Positions 1-6,856 of a DNA stretch of 13,913 nt are shown here, piece by piece. Position numbers and translations under genes: made by a program. The stretch's first letter is position 1, and the number at the start of each line of letters is the position of its first letter. The stretch comes from an uncultured Oscillospiraceae bacterium (GTDB lineage: Bacteria > Bacillota > Clostridia > Oscillospirales > Acutalibacteraceae), in assembly GCA_900552285.1 (NCBI GenBank), contig URYV01000027.1, positions 1 through 13,913 of the forward strand, written 5' to 3'. The notes beneath the pieces are model-generated. The model made no database searches. It was not told where the DNA came from and saw only the letters and a program-made list of their open reading frames with translations.

Positions 1-1
1 C

Positions 2-277
2 GAAGCTGTGAAGAAGTCCAAAAAGCTCTTAAAGTTCGTTTTGGACGACGGAACCGGCGTAGATAGGGTCATTTTGAGTGGTATTCACGAATATTATGAG
101 CCGGAAGAACTGGTCGGTAAGACCTGCATTGCAATCACCAATCTGCCGCCCAGAGCAATGATGGGTATCGACTCCTGCGGTATGCTCATTTCCGCCGTGC
201 ATAGTGAAAACGGCGAAGAAAAGCTGCATCTGCTGATGGTCGATCCTCACATTCCCGCCGGCGCAAAGCTCTATTAA
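2..277 (+). CDS. metG: Methionyl-tRNA synthetase C-terminal tRNA-binding domain (3' end of gene, 5' truncated by window)
   Basis: The reading frame is open to the left edge of the window, so this is the 3' end of a longer gene rather than an 89-residue protein starting at the GTG at 8. The protein reads as an EMAP/Trbp-type OB-fold: an LLKF strand, a LDDGTG turn, VILSGIHEYY, then PEELVGK, ITNLPPR and the MMGIDSCGMLISA segment, ending AGAKLY. This is the C-terminal appendix of bacterial MetRS, which binds tRNA non-specifically and helps dimerise the synthetase. A stand-alone Trbp-like tRNA-binding protein has the same fold and cannot be excluded because the catalytic part lies outside the window. 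The gene ends about 100 nt before a bidirectional hairpin terminator. Confidence 0.85.
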   Translation, partial: EAVKKSKKLLKFVLDDGTGVDRVILSGIHEYYEPEELVGKTCIAITNLPPRAMMGIDSCGMLISAVHSENGEEKLHLLMVDPHIPAGAKLY

Positions 278-378
278 GACGATGTAAAGATGTACCGTTT
301 TACCAAATAGACCGGATGTACTTCATTTGATGCAAAATTAAGTGCAAGCAGGAAAATCGCATAATTGGTGCAAAAAGT

Positions 379-408
379 GGGCAATTCCAATCGGGATTGC
401 CCATTTTT
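379..408. terminator. Bidirectional intrinsic terminator between metG and the HxlR gene
   Basis: A 10-bp stem (379-388 with 393-402, one T-G wobble, loop AATC) is followed by ATTTTT on the plus strand. It is preceded by CAAAAA, which gives a T-run on the minus strand. It lies between the convergent ends of the metG tail and the HxlR gene and can serve both. Confidence 0.85.
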
Positions 409-438
409 AAAACAAACAGAAATACAAATCGGAAGTTA

Positions 439-783
439 TCAATCTGTCAACCTGTTTTCTTCGCCCCAGCTGCAAAGCTGATCGAGGACTTTCATCAACG
501 ACTTTCCACGCTCGGACAGCGAATACTCTACCTTGGGAGGGATCTGCGGATACTCCTTTCGCACAATGAGCTGATCCGCTTCCAGTTCTTTGAGATTGCT
601 ACTAAGGGTCTTATCCGTAATCGTTCCCAGATAGCGTTTCATTTCATTGAACCGTACCGGCTCAAATTCCATCAGGCAATACAAAATAACCATCTTATGC
701 TTGCCGCTGATAAGGGACATGGTATAACTGAAACCAGTGTCGGCAAAGTTCGCATCCTTAATATATTTTTCCATACAGGACAT
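439..783 (-). CDS. HxlR-family winged-helix transcriptional regulator
   Basis: The product is 114 residues, the usual size for the family. The N-terminus carries the TGFSYTMSLISGKHKMVILYC segment (the short Cys/Trp region plus first helices), followed by the recognition helix area with TDKTLSSNLKELE and the wing with KVEYSLSERGKSL. HxlR proteins are dimeric DNA-binding regulators, often responding to aldehydes, quinones or redox state and often controlling an adjacent oxidoreductase. The start is placed at the ATG whose codon ends at 783 because AAAGGAAG lies 7-14 nt upstream of it; an in-frame ATG at 846 would include the operator region and has no such site. It is divergent from a flavin reductase, its likely target. 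Redox or electrophile sensing is inferred from this pairing, not from a seen sensor cysteine. Confidence 0.85.
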   Translation of the reverse strand: MSCMEKYIKDANFADTGFSYTMSLISGKHKMVILYCLMEFEPVRFNEMKRYLGTITDKTLSSNLKELEADQLIVRKEYPQIPPKVEYSLSERGKSLMKVLDQLCSWGEENRLTD

Positions 784-801
784 ATTTACACTTCCTTTCA
801 A

Positions 802-836
802 GATAGTACCTGTCTTTATTGACAGTACTTGTCTTT
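802..836 (-). promoter_or_regulatory. Tandem 16-bp operator-like repeats, probable HxlR binding region
   Basis: On the minus strand AAAGACAAGTACTGTC (836-821) and AAAGACAGGTACTATC (817-802) are direct repeats differing at two of 16 positions and spaced 19 bp apart, about two helical turns. Each contains a GTAC core, and the two cores also form an interrupted dyad. The distal copy overlaps the -35 box of the flavin reductase promoter; the proximal copy lies just upstream of the HxlR ribosome binding site. Assignment to HxlR is inferred from position. Confidence 0.6.
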
Positions 837-857
837 TCTGATTCATGATATTATAAT
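829..857 (+). promoter_or_regulatory. Promoter of the flavin reductase gene
   Basis: TATAAT at 852-857 is preceded with a 17-nt spacer by TTGTCT at 829-834, a 4/6 match to the -35 consensus. The -35 lies inside one of the two operator-like repeats, so repressor binding would block RNA polymerase. The translation start follows 52 nt downstream of the -10. Confidence 0.65.
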
Positions 858-908
858 AGCAATATGATAGTGCACAGTCAATTCAAAATGCAAATGGAGG
901 TTGTTATT

Positions 909-1481
909 ATGAAAAAAGAACTGGGAGTAAATCCTTATCTGTTTCCAATGCCTGTGCTGATGATCGCTACCTACAGTGATGGTGATGTGGTCAACGTAAT
1001 GAATATGGCATGGGGTGGTATCTGCGCCGATAACATGGTTTCTCTCAATATCGAGGAAGATCGCAAGACCTCAGAAAATATCAAAAAGCACGGTGCGTTC
1101 ACGCTGAGCATTGCGGACATTCCCCATATCGAAGCCGCTGATTTCTTTGGCATTGCCACGGGGAACAAGATGCCGGACAAGTTCGAGCGAAGTGGTCTGA
1201 CCGCTGTGAAAAGTGAAAAGGTAGACGCTCCCATTGTGCAGGAATTTCCACTGACACTGGAGTGCAAAGTCGTTGAAGACAAGATGGAAGTATATGGTCA
1301 TCATGTCATCGGTGAAATTGTCGGGGTGCTGGCAGACGAGTCTGTGTTGGACGAAACAGGCAAGGTCGATGCCACAAAGCTGAATGCCTTTGTATTCGAC
1401 CAGTTCCGCAACGGCTACTATGCCATCGGTGAGAAAGTCGGTCAAGCATGGCACACTGGCACAGCGCTGATGAAAAAATAA
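909..1481 (+). CDS. Flavin reductase family (FMN-binding split-barrel) protein
   Basis: The 190-residue protein fits the Flavin_Reduct / flavoredoxin family, FMN-binding split-barrel oxidoreductases that use NAD(P)H or reduced ferredoxin to reduce flavin or act as small electron carriers. Supporting segments are the N-terminal NPYLFPMPVLMIAT strand pair, the NVMNMAWGG FMN-contact region, the RKTSENIKKHGAFTLSI stretch and the later PLTLECKVV strand with GHHVIGEIVGV, followed by a C-terminal GQAWHTG. The start is the ATG at 909 because GGAGG sits at 896-900; an in-frame ATG at 864 lies just after the -10 box and lacks such a site. It is divergent from the HxlR gene and probably controlled by it. 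Leucine is almost always CTG here (10 of 12), unlike the CTT-rich genes further right. Substrate unknown. Confidence 0.85.
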   Translation: MKKELGVNPYLFPMPVLMIATYSDGDVVNVMNMAWGGICADNMVSLNIEEDRKTSENIKKHGAFTLSIADIPHIEAADFFGIATGNKMPDKFERSGLTAVKSEKVDAPIVQEFPLTLECKVVEDKMEVYGHHVIGEIVGVLADESVLDETGKVDATKLNAFVFDQFRNGYYAIGEKVGQAWHTGTALMKK

Positions 1482-1493
1482 AGATATGCCAAA

Positions 1494-1527
1494 AAGCCCC
1501 TTGCTGCAGAAATGTAGCAAGGGGCTT
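1494..1527. terminator. Hairpin terminator after flavin reductase gene
   Basis: A perfect 12-bp stem (AAGCCCCTTGCT at 1494-1505 with its complement at 1516-1527, 10-nt loop) lies 12 nt after the stop codon. The plus-strand tail is weak (GTAGTTC); the five A residues ending at 1495 would give a better T-run on the minus strand. It marks the last recognisable element of the left-hand cassette before the kinase remnant begins. Confidence 0.7.
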
Positions 1528-1538
1528 GTAGTTCAATA

Positions 1539-3441
1539 AATCTTTCAACAGATGAACGAAAGGTCAGCTATGTCTATAACACCATTCGTTTGACGAGACC
1601 AAGGCCGAGCTTGAGAGAAATCACACGGCCTATTCCAACGCCGTCCTTGACGGAGAGGAAATATACTACGCGTTTTACAGCATGGATTCGGCCAGTTGGA
1701 CGCTGCTTTTCCTTGTGCCCTCGTCCTATGTCGCCACCAACACCGTTGCGCTTATAAATACTACGGTTCACATCGTGCTGCTCTTTGCCGTTATTATGCT
1801 TGTGGTCACGTCTGTTGTGGTATACATCATTCTGCAAATTCAGAAAAACCGCACCGTCGCGGCGGAAAAGCAAAACAGAGCCGAGCTTGAACGGCTTAAT
1901 GCCGAACTTGCCGAGGCCAGCAAGGCAAAGAGCGAATTCCTTGCAAACATGTCTCACGACATCCGCACCCCCATGAACGCCATTGTGGGTATTTCAAGCC
2001 TTATGGAAAGCGAAAAGGGAGTTTCCGACAAGCTCCATTCATATATTCAAAAAATTCAGATGTCCTCCCGACATCTTCTCGGACTGATAAACGACGTGCT
2101 TGACATGAGCAAAATCGAGGCTCACGAGGTCACCCTCAATTCCGAGCCGGTCAGCCTTGCCGAACAGATAGGGCAGGTGGACAGTATAATCCGCTCTCAG
2201 ACTCAGGAAAAAGGGCAGGATTTCATAATCCGCGTTCATAAAATTTATCACGAATATCTTATCGGAGACAGTATACGTCTGCGCCAGATATTTATAAATC
2301 TGCTGTCAAACGCCGTGAAGTATACTCCGAAAGGCGGAAAGGTTTTCCTCGATTTGACCGAGCTTCCCTGTGACGATCCCGACAAAGCCAAATTCCTCAT
2401 TTCGGTCACCGACACCGGCTACGGTATGACGCCGGAATTCCTCGAGCACGTTTTCGAGCCCTTTGTCCGCGCCGAAAATTCCGTCACCAACAAGGTGCAG
2501 GGAACGGGACTCGGTATGGCCATAACCAAAATCTTGTCGACCTTCAGGGCGGCGACATCAAGGTTCAAAGCGAGGTCGGCAAGGGCAGCCGCGTCGACGT
2601 CACGCTGACCTATCCCATCGACAGAAACCGCGAATGCTTTGTGGACGCCGAAAACATACTCATCATTTCCGACGAGGGCTTTCTTGTGGACAATGTCAGA
2701 GCCGCTCTTTCGGCGGCGGATGTGACCCTTTTTGCTGCCGACACGGTGGAGGCCGCTTCCGAAATTCTTGAAGAAAACACAATGGACATCATTCTGCTTG
2801 CCGGAATGTTGAAGGACAGAACTCTCAACGAAACGGTGGATTTCCTGCGGGAAAAGGATAAAAAGGCTGTGCTGATTTTCTGCACCGATTATGCCCAGCG
2901 TGAACAGGTCGAGGGTCAGCTTTCCAAGGTGGGAGTCGACGGATTTGTGTCCCGCCCCTTCTTCCTTTCCACTCTCATGGCCACCGTCGACCGCGCCGCC
3001 GGACGTCAGGTTGCCGAGGTCAAGCGTTCCCGTTCGTCGCTCAACGGCATGAGATTTATGTGCGCCGAGGATAATCAGCTCAACGCCGAAATTCTTGAGG
3101 CCATTCTTAAGATGAACGGAGCCACCTGTGTGACCTATAAAAACGGCAAGGAGCTTGTGGACGCATTCGAGTCGGTAAAACCCGGGGAGTTTAATGCCGT
3201 GCTTATGGATGTACAGATGCCCGTTATGAACGGTCTTGACGCCACGAGAGCCATAAGAGCGGGCAAAAACCCCTTGGGAAGGAAAATCCCCATAATCGCC
3301 ATGACGGCCAACGCCTTTGTGGAGGATATACGGGATTGTCTCGAGGCGGGTATGGACGCTCATATCGCAAAGCCCATTGACATAGATTTGCTTGAAATAG
3401 CCATGAGGGCTTTTTACCCCCCCGAAACGTCCAATAAATAA
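1539..3441 (+). pseudogene. Hybrid sensor histidine kinase remnant (5' truncated, two frameshifts)
   Basis: Joined across frames this reads as the C-terminal part of a membrane hybrid kinase: the end of an extracytoplasmic sensor domain (SYVYNTIR ... GEEIYYAFYS ... LLFLVPSS), one transmembrane helix (about 1763-1830), HisKA with the phosphorylatable His of SHDIRTPMNAI at 1955-1957, an HATPase domain with N box (INLLSNAVKYT), DTGYGM, FEPF and GTGLGMA boxes, a degenerate receiver (about 2650-2980) and a canonical receiver (about 3050-3410; AEDN, phospho-acceptor Asp at 3208-3210, Lys in AKPID). Two breaks are visible. At 1587-1592 the frame changes as if one T were lost (CGT TT- GAC). At 2525-2534 ACC AAA ATC replaces an expected ACC AAA AAT C, after which NLVDLQGGDIKV continues in the other frame. 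No N-terminus or start codon exists; homology stops near 1530-1540. The right half (2641-3441) could still yield a free receiver protein. Sequencing errors could explain the indels but not the missing 5' part. Confidence 0.8.
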
Positions 3442-3455
3442 ACGAAAGTAAAAAA

Positions 3456-3497
3456 ACGCCGCCTGCGAAAAGAAATTGCCGGCGGCGTCCGTTTTTT
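3456..3497. terminator. Bidirectional terminator between the kinase remnant and bile salt hydrolase genes
   Basis: ACGCCGCC at 3456-3463 pairs with GGCGGCGT at 3481-3488. The stem is followed by six T at 3492-3497 and preceded by six A at 3451-3456, so it works on both strands for two convergent genes. The T-run touches the stop codon of the hydrolase gene. Confidence 0.85.
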
Positions 3498-4470
3498 ATC
3501 TGTTTGCAAAAAGTATGTCCTGAGCCGTGTTCAGCGGGAAAAGCGAAAGCTCGTTTCCCTCAAGGTTTTCGCTTTTAAGGTCCACGGCGTTAATGCGGTT
3601 GTTGCCGTAGGTGGTGTAATAATAAATGCCCTTCGAGGCGTTTATACAGCTTGTGTATATCGTTATCTCATATTTATTTGGGCCGACTTCACAGCATCCT
3701 CTGACCTGCTCCACCGAGCCGAGAATGTGGAAAAACTGGCTCACGCTTTGCTCCTCGCTTTCTCCCGAAACCGAATTAAGCCGTGTAAATGCCGCCCGCA
3801 CAAAACGGGAAGAGGAGGAAAGGTCTCCGGGAAGCCCCAAGGCGCCCATGCCCCTGCTGTATCTTTCAAGACCGAGCTTTTCGGAAAAACGGTTTTGGGG
3901 GTCGCGGGGAGACAAATTCATATAATTGTTAAGGGAAAAAAGCTGCTGCTCAAAGGGGGGATTGTTGGTCAGCACCCCCGCGGGGTTATCGAACACCTTA
4001 AATCCGTCGGCTCTCGACTCGACGGTGATGCAGCGTTCGCTGTCGGCTATCATCCAATGAAGCTGAGCCGCGGGAAGCTTTTCGGAAAAGGGAGTTCCCG
4101 TGAGATTTATGTCAAAAAGCAGCTTTTCGGCCTCCCTGACCGAGGTGCAGTTTGCAAGCACAAAGGGGATAAATTCATATTGAGCAACATTCACCTTGCC
4201 GTTTGTCGGCTCGGCGTAGCGGGCGTTGCCCACAAAATTAAGTCCCGCCATGCACAGCCCCTTTTCGTTCGCCGCGTCATAAAAAAGCGGAAATCCGTCG
4301 GCAATGTGAGCCATGCCTATCATGGCATAATGGTTGTCGCTTTTTCCCGAGGAAAAATCAAAAGGGAAGTTCCGCGGCACCGCCGCTATCTGTTCTCCGT
4401 AGGAAAATTCATAGTCAAGGGTTCGCCCCATGTAAAAATCCTTGGTTTTATAGGTTGCCGCCGTGCACAT
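3496..4470 (-). CDS. bsh: Bile salt hydrolase (choloylglycine hydrolase, Ntn-hydrolase family)
   Basis: The enzyme hydrolyses the amide bond of glycine- or taurine-conjugated bile acids. It is an N-terminal nucleophile hydrolase: removal of Met1 exposes Cys2 (MCTAATY). The family's catalytic and substrate residues are in place: Arg16 and Asp19 in MGRTLDYE, Asn78 in AGLNF, Asn169 in GVLTNN and Arg222 in SSSRF. Further Gram-positive BSH hallmarks are GLPGD, FFHILGS, LHWMI and the C-terminal YTSCINASKGIYYYTTY segment. Length (324 residues) is typical and there is no signal peptide, so it is cytoplasmic. The ATG is preceded by GGAAGG and the Cys2 requirement fixes the start. It is transcribed divergently from the MATE/MerR operon, 146 bp away. 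Penicillin V acylase is the main alternative in this superfamily, but the pattern favours BSH. Confidence 0.92.
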   Translation of the reverse strand: MCTAATYKTKDFYMGRTLDYEFSYGEQIAAVPRNFPFDFSSGKSDNHYAMIGMAHIADGFPLFYDAANEKGLCMAGLNFVGNARYAEPTNGKVNVAQYEFIPFVLANCTSVREAEKLLFDINLTGTPFSEKLPAAQLHWMIADSERCITVESRADGFKVFDNPAGVLTNNPPFEQQLFSLNNYMNLSPRDPQNRFSEKLGLERYSRGMGALGLPGDLSSSSRFVRAAFTRLNSVSGESEEQSVSQFFHILGSVEQVRGCCEVGPNKYEITIYTSCINASKGIYYYTTYGNNRINAVDLKSENLEGNELSLFPLNTAQDILFANR

Positions 4471-4496
4471 AAGCCTTCCGCCCTTCTTTTTTCTTT

Positions 4497-4502
4497 ATTA
4501 TA
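4497..4502 (-). promoter_or_regulatory. Probable -10 element of the bile salt hydrolase promoter
   Basis: The minus strand reads TATAAT from 4502 to 4497, 27 nt before the hydrolase start codon, leaving room for the GGAAGG ribosome binding site. No good -35 box lies at 17 nt; the nearest TTGCAA is at 21 nt, so the promoter may be weak or activator-dependent. Confidence 0.45.
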
Positions 4503-4553
4503 ACCCATAAGACGGTCTTTATTTTGCAAATAGGAATTAAAGGCAAAAAATAA

Positions 4554-4584
4554 TTGACATTATAACGGTTGTAGAGTTTATAAT
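4554..4584 (+). promoter_or_regulatory. MATE-MerR operon promoter with 19-bp spacer (MerR-type architecture)
   Basis: A perfect TTGACA at 4554-4559 and a perfect TATAAT at 4579-4584 are separated by 19 bp rather than 17. MerR-family regulators activate promoters with 19-20 bp spacers by untwisting the DNA, and a MerR gene is the second gene of this operon. The spacer contains a short imperfect dyad, TATAAC-G-GTTGTA (4561-4573). Control by the MerR protein is inferred. Confidence 0.7.
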
Positions 4585-4616
4585 AGAAAGGACTTAAAAG
4601 GAAAAGAGAGAAACCG

Positions 4617-5981
4617 ATGGAAAAAAATCTTACAAGCGGCAGCGTATTTAAAAATGTGGTTTATTTTTCGCTGCCCTTTTTGCTGTCATGTTTTCTTCAG
4701 ACCCTCTACGGCATGGCCGATCTTTTCATAATCGGCAGGTATGAGGGGGTCGAGGGTACGGCCGCCGTTTCGGTGGGCTCGCAGGTAATGCATATGCTGA
4801 CGGTTATGATTGTCGGGCTCGCCATGGGAACGACGGTGGCGGTGGGACGTGCCGTGGGAGCGAAAAACCGTGAGGAAGTTTCGAAAAACATCGGAAACAC
4901 AATCACGCTCTTTTTGGCAATTTCGGCGGCGCTGACCGTTATACTCATGTTTTTCAGGAGCGGAATCGTGTCGCTGCTGTCGACCCCCGAGCAGGCCGCA
5001 GCGGGCGCCGTTTCCTACCTGACCGTCTGCTTTGCGGGCATACCCTTTATAACGGCTTATAACATTATCGCCTCGATATACAGGGGGCTGGGCGACTCGA
5101 AAAGCCCCATGTATTTCATCGCCGTGGCCTGCGCCGCAAATATCGGCCTTGATTATCTTTTTATGGGCGCCTTTCACATGGGCGCGGTGGGAGCGGCTTT
5201 GGGCACCACCCTTTCCCAACTGCTCAGCGTTATTGTTTCCCTTGTTTTCATTACAAAAAGAAAGTCGGAAATTCCTTTCGCCGTCAAATATTTAAAGCCC
5301 GACAAAAAGATGGTGCTTGCCCTTCTTCGGGTGGGAGTACCCGTTTGCCTTCAGGACGGTTTTATACAAATTTCCTTTATTATTATCACGATTATCGCCA
5401 ATCGCCGAGGTCTGACCGATGCGGCGGCGGTGGGAATCGTGGAAAAAATAATCGGATTTATGTTCCTTGTGCCGTCGTCCATGCTGTCGGCCGTGTCGGC
5501 GCTTGCGGCGCAAAATTTCGGAGCCAAAAAGCCCGAGCGTGCAAAGCAGACCCTTAAATATGCCATTGCGATTTCCACAGGGATAGGCTTTTGCGCCGCC
5601 GTGGCGGTTCAGTTTGCCGCCGAGCCTGTCGTGTCGCTTTTCACGTCGGACCTTGCCGTGATAAGGGCGGGAGGACAATATTTCAGGGGCTATGTCTGGG
5701 ACAGCTGTATCGGAGGAATTCAATTCAGCTTCAGCGGATATTTCTGTGCCTGCGGCCGTTCCGAGCTTTCCTTTTTGCATAACATCATTTCCATTGTGTT
5801 TGTACGTATTCCCGGGGCGTTTCTCGCCTCCAAGCTCTTTGCCGACACCCTTCTTCCCATGGGCTTTGCCTCAACGGCGGGCTCTCTCGTGTCGACGATT
5901 GTCTGCCTTATCGCCTTTGCAATTATCACCAAAAACGGCGCCGACCCCACCGTCAGAGCCCGAAAGAAGGCGGCGGCATGA
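4617..5981 (+). CDS. MATE family multidrug/cation antiporter
   Basis: A 454-residue, highly hydrophobic protein with the two-lobe, twelve-helix layout of the MATE family (NorM/DinF-like), which exports cationic drugs, dyes and other toxic organics in exchange for Na+ or H+. Hallmarks are the N-terminal FSLPFLLSCFLQTLYGMAD segment, the GRYEGVEGTAAVSVGSQV loop, the GMGTT-like GLAMGTTVAVGRAVGAKN motif at the end of helix 2, YRGLGDSKSPM, and the repeated second-half counterpart LSAVSALAAQNFGAKKPERA. The length matches the family. The start follows a purine-rich AAAGGA/GAGAG stretch. The stop codon overlaps the next gene's ATG by 4 nt (ATGA), indicating translational coupling to its likely regulator. 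The substrate is not evident; the divergent bile salt hydrolase makes bile acids or co-occurring toxins a reasonable guess only. Confidence 0.92.
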   Translation: MEKNLTSGSVFKNVVYFSLPFLLSCFLQTLYGMADLFIIGRYEGVEGTAAVSVGSQVMHMLTVMIVGLAMGTTVAVGRAVGAKNREEVSKNIGNTITLFLAISAALTVILMFFRSGIVSLLSTPEQAAAGAVSYLTVCFAGIPFITAYNIIASIYRGLGDSKSPMYFIAVACAANIGLDYLFMGAFHMGAVGAALGTTLSQLLSVIVSLVFITKRKSEIPFAVKYLKPDKKMVLALLRVGVPVCLQDGFIQISFIIITIIANRRGLTDAAAVGIVEKIIGFMFLVPSSMLSAVSALAAQNFGAKKPERAKQTLKYAIAISTGIGFCAAVAVQFAAEPVVSLFTSDLAVIRAGGQYFRGYVWDSCIGGIQFSFSGYFCACGRSELSFLHNIISIVFVRIPGAFLASKLFADTLLPMGFASTAGSLVSTIVCLIAFAIITKNGADPTVRARKKAAA

Positions 5982-6802
5982 GACTTTTTCAAATCGGAGA
6001 AATGGCAAAGCTGTTTCACTTAAGCGTCAGCAGTATTCGGCATTATGAGGATTTGGGGCTGATTCTTCCCGAAAAAACCGACGAAAACACGGGGTATCGA
6101 TATTACAGCACCCGTCAGTTCGAGGCATTTAATACCGTGAGGTATTTAAGGGCGCTTGACATGCCTCTTTCGGAAATTTCCGATTTTATGAAGGACAGGG
6201 ACGTGGACAAAATCGAGCAAAAGCTTCGCGCCCAAAAGCTTTCGGTGGAACAGAAGCTTTTGGAGCTTCGCCACGTGGAAAAGGAGATTGAAAAACGGCT
6301 GGAAAGCCTTGTGGACGCCAAAAACTCCCGCCTTGACGAAATTTATCTTTCCTCTCTTGCCCCCTGCCGAATGTTTTTCACCGAAAAATCCCTTGAAATT
6401 AAGGATTACCGAGACATCGAGGGACCCACCATCCGCATGGCCGAGCTTGAAAGCGAGGCTGTGATCTTTCTCGGAAAGGTGGGGGTGGGAATATCCGCCG
6501 AGCATCTTGCGGCAGGCGAATTTTCAAAATACGACGGAATTTTTCTGCTGCTTGACGACGAGGACAAGTTTTCGGGAAAGGTCATGACCCTTCCAAAGAC
6601 CAAATGCGTTTCGGTGCGTTTCCGCGGCAGCCACACCGAGGCGGCCGAGCAGTATAAAAAGCTTATGAATTATATGAATGAAAACGGGCTTTCTCCCTCC
6701 GGCTTTTCCCGCGAAATCACCCTCATAGATTACGGATTTACCACCGATAAAGAACAATATGTCACCGAAATAAGTATTCCGGTAACCTCCCGAAAGGCTT
6801 GA
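5978..6802 (+). CDS. MerR-family regulator with GyrI-like effector-binding domain (BmrR-like)
   Basis: A 274-residue regulator. Residues 1-75 form the MerR winged helix: IGEMAKLFHLSVSSIRHYED, then GYRYYS and a second helix pair with MPLSEISDFM. Residues about 75-115 form the antiparallel dimerisation coiled coil (KLSVEQKLLELRHVEKEIEKR). The remaining 150 residues look like a GyrI/BmrR-type drug-binding domain, ending in the typical EISIPV strand. Such proteins sense lipophilic or cationic compounds and activate efflux pump genes with long promoter spacers. It is encoded with a 4-nt overlap after the MATE pump, and the operon promoter has a 19-bp spacer, so autogenous activation is likely. No cysteine pair typical of metal-sensing MerR proteins is seen at the end of the coiled coil. 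Confidence 0.9.
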   Translation: MRLFQIGEMAKLFHLSVSSIRHYEDLGLILPEKTDENTGYRYYSTRQFEAFNTVRYLRALDMPLSEISDFMKDRDVDKIEQKLRAQKLSVEQKLLELRHVEKEIEKRLESLVDAKNSRLDEIYLSSLAPCRMFFTEKSLEIKDYRDIEGPTIRMAELESEAVIFLGKVGVGISAEHLAAGEFSKYDGIFLLLDDEDKFSGKVMTLPKTKCVSVRFRGSHTEAAEQYKKLMNYMNENGLSPSGFSREITLIDYGFTTDKEQYVTEISIPVTSRKA

Positions 6803-6828
6803 AATTGCGGGGTGAAATGTGCTATAAT
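6799..6828 (+). promoter_or_regulatory. Promoter of the 6857 membrane protein gene
   Basis: TTGAAA at 6799-6804 and an extended -10, TGCTATAAT (TATAAT at 6823-6828), are separated by 18 bp. The -35 overlaps the stop codon of the MerR gene. A transcript from here begins around 6835, which excludes the upstream ATG codons at 6812 and 6827 as starts for this transcript. Confidence 0.65.
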
Positions 6829-6856
6829 GCTTGAAAATCCGAAAGGCGGCGAGGGC

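Noticed and set aside
2525..2534. Programmed ribosomal frameshift joining the kinase to its receivers.
   Set aside because: The codons ACC AAA ATC do not form a slippery heptamer, and restoring one A reconstitutes the family sequence. A deletion or read error is simpler, especially as a second break and a lost 5' end exist.
2419..3363. A 314-codon minus-strand frame across the receiver domains.
   Set aside because: Antisense shadow of the kinase remnant; the plus strand encodes recognisable HATPase and receiver motifs.
3727..4503. A 258-codon plus-strand frame opposite the bile salt hydrolase.
   Set aside because: Low-complexity basic translation without motifs, opposite a gene with all catalytic residues in place.
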